Origin: Alligator mississippiensis
Taxonomy: Eukaryota > Chordata > Crocodylia > Alligatoridae
DNA: 64,000 bases
Direction of reading: 5' to 3'
NCBI RefSeq assembly: GCF_030867095.1
Contig: NC_081827.1
Coordinates: 214,019,310 to 214,083,309 of the forward strand
Program-made: the position numbers and the translations under genes
Shown: positions 49,881 to 58,800 of the stretch, piece after piece
How positions within the stretch are numbered: the stretch's first letter is position 1
Layout: each line of letters begins with the position of its first letter
The notes under the pieces: generated by a model
The model's input: the letters and a program-made list of their open reading frames with translations, nothing else
Databases searched by the model: none
Told to the model about the DNA's origin: nothing

Positions 49881-52800
49881 CTCCCACCTTTTCTCCTTGA
49901 ATCCCAATGCCAGGTAACCCAATAGGCCCAGGTAAACCTGGAGGGCCAATTTCACCCTGATGAACAAAGCACAATTACAAAATTGTGTAAAGCTATAGAA
50001 GCAATCTGAGCCAGATTTTCAACTGGCGTATACTGGCATAGTTCCTCTGAAGGCACTGGAGCTACTTCAGCATAAACCAGCTGGGGATCTGACTCCAGAT
50101 CTTCTAAAGAACCCATTTATATGTCTTAACCCATGCTGGTTCAGCTGCTGCAAACAACTGTTACAGTCTCTTTTTTCCATTTTAGAACTTAACTTTCCCA
50201 CAGAATCAATCACTTTTTGTTCTGTCTCCTGTTTTACTATGATGAGAAGTTAGAATAGGTTGGGACAGTTTATTAGCCATAAATCTCTCCACAAAATACA
50301 GTATTGTCTATAAACAATGGTTCATTTTGCTTCATTACATCTTTTGTAGCTAATATATACCCCCACAGCATTCAGAGGCATTTGCACTTTGTTAATCCTC
50401 TGACATATTTACTGCTCACCTTTTCACCTCTTATGCCAATGCCTGGAAGCCCACGAGGTCCTTTGGGACCATCAAAACCACGGTCTCCCTACATATAAAA
50501 GATATGTAATATCAGCTATAGCAATCCATGATTATTTATTCTATTTAGCACAGATAGATTGTTGGTAGCATAATGGCTGAAGCTAGAAGAACATGAAGAT
50601 GGTGCCTAAATTTCTTTGTTCCCTGGTATACGATAAAGGTCTCCTTTTCAGAGGAGATCGCTCTTCAGTTTGAGGCTGGTAACAAAAGAGTCGAACACAT
50701 TCTTTTTTGCCCTTCTTTCCATTTCAAGTATGTTGGGTCCAATCCTACTTAGATTCAAATTAATGGCAAAACTTTCATTGATTTAAAATGGCTGCAGAGT
50801 TGAGCCTCATCACTTCCTGAGGGCTGAATTCTGTTCATTTTAATCATGAAGTAGTCAATATAAAGTAAAAGAAAAGGTTTGGCCCTTGCTACCTTCAGTG
50901 GGAGTTTTCCTGAATAACAGCTTTGGCCCTGAGTTCATGGAGTATCATTGTTTTAACATAATTATTTAATAGTAGCAAATGGCTCTCTCACTATGTTAAC
51001 CAAACATTAATGATGAAAATAGACAGCTGACTAGGAACAGATAAGGGCTAAAGAATACATTTTAACAACATTCAACTATACACTGAGCTCAGAGTAAATA
51101 CCAAGTTAATAATAAGGAACAAAATACTGAATTTTCTTGTATTCCTGTTATCAAAACACATAGAGGAAGATCTGCAGCTGGTATAAAATGTCAAAGTTCC
51201 ATAGAAGTCTACTGAGGTCAGTGGAGCTATGATAATATACTGGGGGTCTTCTCTACAGCAAGCAAATCCCCCATTTTAGCTTTTCCTTACATGCATGTAA
51301 TTAAAAAAAATCCTGTTTGACATTCCTTACTCCTAATACTTTAGGATATCTGCTTTAATTTCTCTTCTGACTGAACTTCATTTTGCTAGCAAACACACTC
51401 CACTGGAAGAAGCAACTGTATCTTATTTTAGATTAATAAATCATCTGCTAACAGACATGATTTAATGCCAGAGATCTGACACACCTGGCAACCCTTTGTA
51501 AAAGGATTAGCAATTATGCAAAAATATCAACTCTGTTGATACATGTTTGAGTTTATCTCAAATTTGGCAGGAAAATGTTGTACATTTTTTGTCAGAGCAG
51601 GAGTGCTAATAACCCTAGTGTTCTGGCCAAATTCCAATTTGGGTAATTATATCCATTCTGCTTGTTTAAATTTCCTCTGCAGTTTGTTAGATAATGTATT
51701 CCTTATTTCTCTATTCTGCAATATAGAGCTGCTGTGCACTAGAACTAGCTGCTTTGTTTCATCCCACAGGTATTTATATCTTAGTGGTGTTCAAGTGATT
51801 GCTGGTTATATTCTTAAGTATATTTTCATTAATCCTTTTTGTCTTTATGTATAAAAGTTGCTGTGTAAATGTAAGCTATCAATATCCACTTTGATGCATA
51901 AGGAAATGTGCACAATAACTCCTAAAATACTGGTATACGTCAGATGGAGAGGATTTAAGCGAAAATTCTTACTGTGATATTAATGGATAAAATCAAACCC
52001 AGTTGTGCTCAGGAAACTGGCAGAGAATTTGAAAGCAGAGGGAGAAAAATCAGCACTTAACATTTGAAACCATGTCCCTGAAACATTTTTTTTTTTGCAT
52101 TTGCCCAAATGTAATTACTTTATGATATTACCATCTTCTCAGAATCAGCCCTAGGAAGTATGTGAAAATGCAGGAGAGAGGGACTCTACATCTTCTGATG
52201 GGTGCATCAGAGGAGCCCAGCTGCTAATGTCTGGGTGCTTACATGGCAATTACTATTTTTTTAAAAATTACTTCAAGACTAATTTTCCAAATACATGTGG
52301 GACTTGTGTCTCATGCGCTTCCCCAACCACTAAAAGGTTTTGTACAATGTGGAGAATTTTAGTGCATATAAATCATTTTGCAAATAATAAACATTACAGT
52401 TCTCCTATTTTACAGACAGTAGTTAATTATCAATACCTATTTGTAAAATAGAGATAATAAAGCAAAGTTGACCATCAGGGAGCTGGATCCAGGACAGAGA
52501 CTAGAATGCAGGATTCCCTTGTTGAGTCCCATATCTAGAAAACTGTGCCTTTCATAGTATTTGCTTGTCTCTCATCATAGGTCACACTAGGTCCTCAGCC
52601 TAGGAGTTGGCTCAGCTTCAAGCTGTTATTTGGATAAGACTTAGCAATGTTTTTAGTGCTGTCCTTTTATCTAGGTATTACAACTGCATTCATAGCTGCT
52701 TCACTATATCCCAGTGCTCATAGCAGGAACCTGGGAAGCCTTGCTTTCATTTCCAACATATGGGTCTTCAAAAATGCCAGAGATCTGTGGCCAAAATTTT

Positions 52801-55800
52801 CACAAACCCTGAAGGTCCAAGTGTAAAGGCATCCACGTTTAAAATTAAAAAAAAAAGAATCAGTGGCCACGTCTACACAAGACGGTAGTGCACATTCATT
52901 ACTGTGCATTTATTTAGTACTTGTATAAACATGTACTAAATAAATGTGCAGTGACCTGAGTTACTGCACAGTAGTGCCAGTGAATACCTTTTTTGTAACA
53001 CTACTGCACAGTAGCCTAATACTACTGCACAGTAGCATTGTGTTATGGTTTTTGCCATGCAATGTTACTTTGCATTAGTATCAGGCTACTGCATAGTCAG
53101 CATGTTGTGTAGATGCACCCAGTGAAAAGTATTTCCCCTTAGGAACTATTTTAGATTAGTTTATGTTTTCAAGGCTCTATCCCTTGGTAACATGCTAACA
53201 ACTGCTTTAATACTGAAATTCTTTTCATTTTAGATTTCCCAAGGGTTCAGAAGAGTTTGACTACATGCTCTGTGGGCCTCATTTTAGAGGCCCGCTCATT
53301 TTAAAGGTGTCCCACTGTCTTCAGTGAAATTGTACTAGTTTAACTGAGAGGTCAACTGGCCCCGAGAGTGCTACTGTACAGGCTAATTTAATTGACTATC
53401 ACAGACTTGTTGAAGTCCATACAGACTGGATCACTGATTTACATAAGATCAGAATCAGGCCTTATATCTCATCTGCTGCTGTACCTTTGGTCCTGGAAGC
53501 CCTTCACCTGGTGAACCTCTTTCTCCTTGAATGCCTTGTGGTCCTTGAGGCCCCTGTTAAAATAAATTGAAAGCAACCTGAAAAACTATTAACTATTCAA
53601 ATCAATAGCAGAATAATCTGTGTCAGTGTCGTCTTTAAGCACCTCTTTGAATTTTGGTGCCAGGTTATAACCTGCTAAAGATGACAGTAATACGATATTC
53701 ACAGTAAATCAACTAAGCATTCTGGCCGGCAGCTATAACAAGTTATACAAGATTGTATCAGTGGTTAACTTATGAGTCACTGACTATATTGCTGAAATTC
53801 CTTCTCTTTTCTTTTTTAATTCTTCCCTCCTTAATCTTCAAAACATTTTGGAAATTAGTATTAAGTCATTTAATATGTGTAAATGCTGTACTGATAAAAC
53901 AGAGCAAACCAGATTAAAGGCTGTATCTTCCTTCTTCCACACAGAACACTGTGGAAGATTTAGCTGAAATGGGTTGCAACTGAGATACGAACAAAACGTT
54001 TTCATGATTTCTTCTTTTTTGAAACAGTGCTGGTGGGAGCAGAGCTTACCAAACATTAAGAAACTTAGAAAGCTGTTTTAAAGACAGAGAGAGAATTGGT
54101 GTATATTGGACTCCCGGCCTCTCTTTGTCTCAGCTTTATTCCTGGGAATGCTGCAGGCATGGTATGACAAACTGCAGAACTTCAGCGGAGAAGATGCCTT
54201 GAGACCAAGTGTACTGAGAAAGGGTTTGGAGTGCAGCTTCAGAACCGTTTTCAATTTTAAAGATGCAGAAAATCCTACTGTCTTCAGCAATGAAAAGGGA
54301 ACATTTACTTTTTCTTTTCTTCATTACTATGGTTAATAAGGGTTTTGCTGGTCAAATTACTCTCTCAGGGACATCTCTGCAGCCAGAATAACTCTTGTAA
54401 CATGCACAGGTAGGAAAGGTTGAAATATAACAAACAATTCTGTGAATAATACAAACAAATAGAATCCATCTACCTCTCTCAGTTGTGTTGATGCAGTGCA
54501 GTAAAAGCAAAAAGCAGTAAAACTCCTAAAGTTAACAGATATGGCTTTAGTTTCACCAAAGAGCAGATTTTCTAGACTACGAAAGTACCATTTTTCATAG
54601 TTACTTCTCAGACTTGAACCAGATTTTCAGTAAAGAATTGGAAAGAGATTCTTCAAATGACCAAAGAAGAGGAAAGTCATAGGGCATGGGTCACAAGCAG
54701 GTCCCTGTGACTTAAGTTAGGGTAGGGGTGTAGGTTTTAGCCGTGTTGGTCTAAGGACATAGGCAGACAAGGTTCCTTGGGTGAATTTGATATCTTTTAT
54801 TAGACCAACCCAAATAGTTGGAGAATAGTTATTAAGCAAGCTTTTGGGTTCAAAAACCCTTCGTCAGGCTGAAACTTCCTTAGCCTGACGAAGGGTTTTT
54901 GAACCCGAAAGCTTGCTTAATAAATATTCTCCAACCATTTGGGTTGGTCTAATAAAAGATATCAAATTCGCCCAAGGAACCTTGTCTGCCTTAAGTTAGG
55001 ATATGAACTTAGCAGTCATCAGTTGCTCCTGGGAACTACCCACGTGTAGATTCTTGTCCCACAGCCAATGCAATATAGTTTACTCTTCGATTAAAATAGG
55101 GCAAACTACCTTTCATCATTGATCTGTCCTCTAAGCAGCAACAGCATCTGGGGCAGCAGTAAAATCAGTGCCCAGGACTACTGCCCCATTCACCCACCCC
55201 TATTACACTACTGTCTTGCATTAGTGGGGTAGCTGATGCTCTGTAAATCCACACCTTAGCTTACCTTAGAGTAACTTCCTCAAGTGCCCATAACCTATGA
55301 CTTTTATATCCCAGTTATTGGTTGATATCATGTAAGTTCATAACCCAACTTAATTCACAGTAGTTTGTTAATATGCCCATAGCAATCATCATTTTCACAT
55401 GTATGGGGGGGATAAGATGACATATTGTAGCATGGAGGCATAACTGGACAGGACTGTACACCGGGCCAGTCCCTCCTCCTTTCTTTCACCCTGTACCTTC
55501 TTTGCAGTGCTGTGCTCTGGAGGCTCCAGCAGTGGCCAGCAACTCAAGAGTAGCAGCTGAAGTTTGCTGCTACTGGGCAGAGATGTCACCCCATTTTTTG
55601 CCACTGACATCTACACTAAGTGGGCAAAACAACACCAGGTTTTGGCAGCAAAGACCTTCACTCACTCACAGATGCTCCTGTAGCACCGCCATTTTTTTTC
55701 CCCACTGGAGCTGAACCCCTAAGGTTGCAGGAAGAGGAAAGTTAGGCATGCAAAGTTAAGGCACCTCTCTTCCCCCTAGCTCCATGCCAGTTCTTTCCCC

Positions 55801-58800
55801 ACTAAGGCAGCATCAGGGGTTGTGCCCCACTTACCCATCCTTCATTAGACTACTGGTTTACCATGTACTTATTAACATATGAGTCTTAAGAGGGAATCTC
55901 TTAGGCTCTACTTGCCTCACACTTCAATAGCACATACCGGAAGTCCTGGTTCACCAAGGCCAGGGGGCCCAATAGGGCCTGGTCTTCCTGTCAAGCCAAT
56001 GTCACCCTTTGAACAAAGACATATTTTAAACACTTGGTTTACTGTTTTTATTTGTATAACATATAAGCACCAATTGAGGCTCCTTTTTTTTAAAACAGTT
56101 ATTCTACCTGAATACAATGACAGTATAGGAACTCCTAATCTCCTCAACCCTGTAGACAGAACTAGTATAGTTTAAGAGTTTAGGGAATAGAATGGAAAGC
56201 TGCAGTAGTAAACATGGAACTACTTCACTACTGTATCACACAGTAAATTCTTGTTAATTAACTTAACGCAGTGGTCTCCAACCTTTTTGGGTAGGAGATC
56301 ACATTTTGAATTAAAAAGCAATCCAAGATCTACCCTGTGCTGCCCTGCTTCCACCTCCCACAGATCTGTCTGTGGGGAGGGAAGGGGGGAGGAAGGGGGG
56401 AGCTGATCAAGGTGGAGGGAGAAAAAATTATTTGGGGGCACGTCCCCCCAACAAGTAAGTCTGGCGGGGGGGCAGGGCAGATTGAGGCCCCAGTGGTGAG
56501 GGAGGGAGCGAGGCACAGGCAGGAGTGGGGGCTGGGGGAGCAGGGCCCTGGCTGAGTCAGGTGGTGGGACAAGTGGAGGCCCAGGGGGCATGTACCCCCC
56601 AAGTCTCCACTTGTCCCCCACTCCCTTCAAACCCTGCTCCTACCTGTGCCCTGCTCCCTCCCTCACCATTGGGGCCTCGATCTGTGCCCTGTGGTGAGTG
56701 AGGAAGGGGGTCAGGGCAGGCCCTGCACAGCCAGGGCACAGCGTGGGATGGAGCCACAAGCGGCTCATCAGGGGGTTGTGGGGGGTGGGACACACAGCCC
56801 GGGAGGGCATGGGAGCACGTATCTCTGGATCTGCATCCGGAATGGCCAGGGCAGGCTGGAGCCAGGGCAGCACCAGGTTCTTCCCAGTGTGGGTGTTCGG
56901 GCCGGGCAGCGGCACTGGGAGTGGGTTGTGGGGGCTACGGTGAATTTTCAGGTGCCTGCAGCCTCCCTCGTAGCCCCACTCCTAGCAGCGCCGCCACCAC
57001 CCAGCCCAAACACCCACATCAGAAAGAGCCTGGCGCCACCCCGGCCCCAGCCTGCCCCACCCCGGCCCTACCCCACCCTGTGTGTGCAGATCCAGGGGCA
57101 CGTGCTCCTCATGCCCACCCAGGCTGTGTGCCCCCCTTTCCCTGAAACCCCTGGACCAGCCGTTCGCAGCTCTGACCCATGCAGTGCCCCAGCTCTGCAG
57201 CACCAGCATCCAGCCCCACTCCCCCCTCACTGCTGCACATGTGCCCCTTCCCACACCTGTTGCAACTGCCAGAAGCCCACAGCTGGGCTACCTTGTGGCC
57301 CTACTGCTGCCCTGCATTTCTGGAACTAAGCCCCTTGCCTTCTGCTGCCTATGCCTGCATGCCACTGGGTGAGTGGGGCACCAGCTGGGTCAGGCCAGGG
57401 GAGGGTCGGAGATCAGTTGGCTTATCCAGGCACACGGGGTGGGGCTTCTGTGCTGCACACACCCTGGCGGAGGCCCGGGGGTCACGTGCCCCCCCCCCCG
57501 ATCTGTGCACAGGGCAAGGCAGCTGCCGCTGCACACTGGGTTTTGTGCCCCAGGCTTTGCGCTCCATGCCCTGAGTGCAGCAGGGCTCAGGGTGCAAAGC
57601 CCAATGTGCAGCAGCAGCCGCCTCACCCCACACACAGATTGGGGGGCACATGCCTCCTAGGCCTCCTCCGGGGTGCATGCAGTGGCAGGACACCCCCGCA
57701 TGCCTGGATGAGCCACCTGGGCTCCGATCCTCCCCTGGTCCAGCCTGGCCAGGGCACCACTCACGCAGTGGCAGGGGGCACGGGGGGGATCATCCTACTC
57801 ACCTGGCCTGGCCTGGGAACCAGGGGGTGTGGCTCAGCTCAGCCATGTGCGTCCTGCCGCTCCTATATCCTGCTGCTCCCAGACTGCATCCCCGCCACTC
57901 CCAATCATGAAGCCTCTGACAGTTGACTTCAGTCCCACCCCCCAGAATGAGATGGACTGTTAGGAGTTCCCCAATTGACCAGTCAATCGGGATTGACCGG
58001 TTGGTGACCACTGACCTAAAGGATAATACACTACTGTGGTTTAATTTGCTATTATTCCAATTTTCATTGTGTCATCCAACTCCCACCCCCTACAACAATT
58101 ATCAATTCCTGGTAACTGATCATTTTGGGATAATTAATTCCTTTTGGAAAAGTGAATTAACCAGAATTTACTGGATATGGGCTCTGACATCAGTGTGTGC
58201 TTATAACATCTTAGTTTTGTTTAGAAATATTTCACTGCTCAAGTCTTTGACGTGCTTATAAAGTCTCTATTAGTCATTTATAAATGCAAAGTAAGATTAA
58301 GCATGAACTCTTTATATAAGTTGCTGGTAAAGAGCATTCTAATTATTGTCCACTAAATATTAATAATTAATTAAGTTGGTGGTCTCATTTCATCTCCTTT
58401 TGAACAGGTGTCCACATCACAAAAATCATCATCACAAATTAAAGTAACTGGAAGCTATAAAGAAGTTTGTATGAACTGCTTTTTACAAATGTGGTTCTGA
58501 ATGCAAAGCTTGTTTAAACTTGGACTGTAATTCTGACCTGCCTCATGTGCCTAAGAGTTAGTACATACCAGGATTTTTTTGCAAGTCTGTTTAAAATTAG
58601 CATTTTTAAATTATGTTATTAAATTAATTTAATTTTTAATTTAATAACAGATGGTTGACAAAATAAATGAGAGGATGACTCTTCTAAACTTCAACTAAGT
58701 GGCATTTCAGCATCTGGGAGGTCATAATGTTGGGTATAAAAAGTGAGGCTAATACTACACAATACATTATATAACAGTTATATTCTGGAAGTGAATAATT

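Noticed and set aside
56330-57926. Several frames of 90 to 227 codons
   Set aside because: They fall inside the foldback hAT element at 56269-58013, on both strands, in GC-rich inverted arms with no recognised domain.
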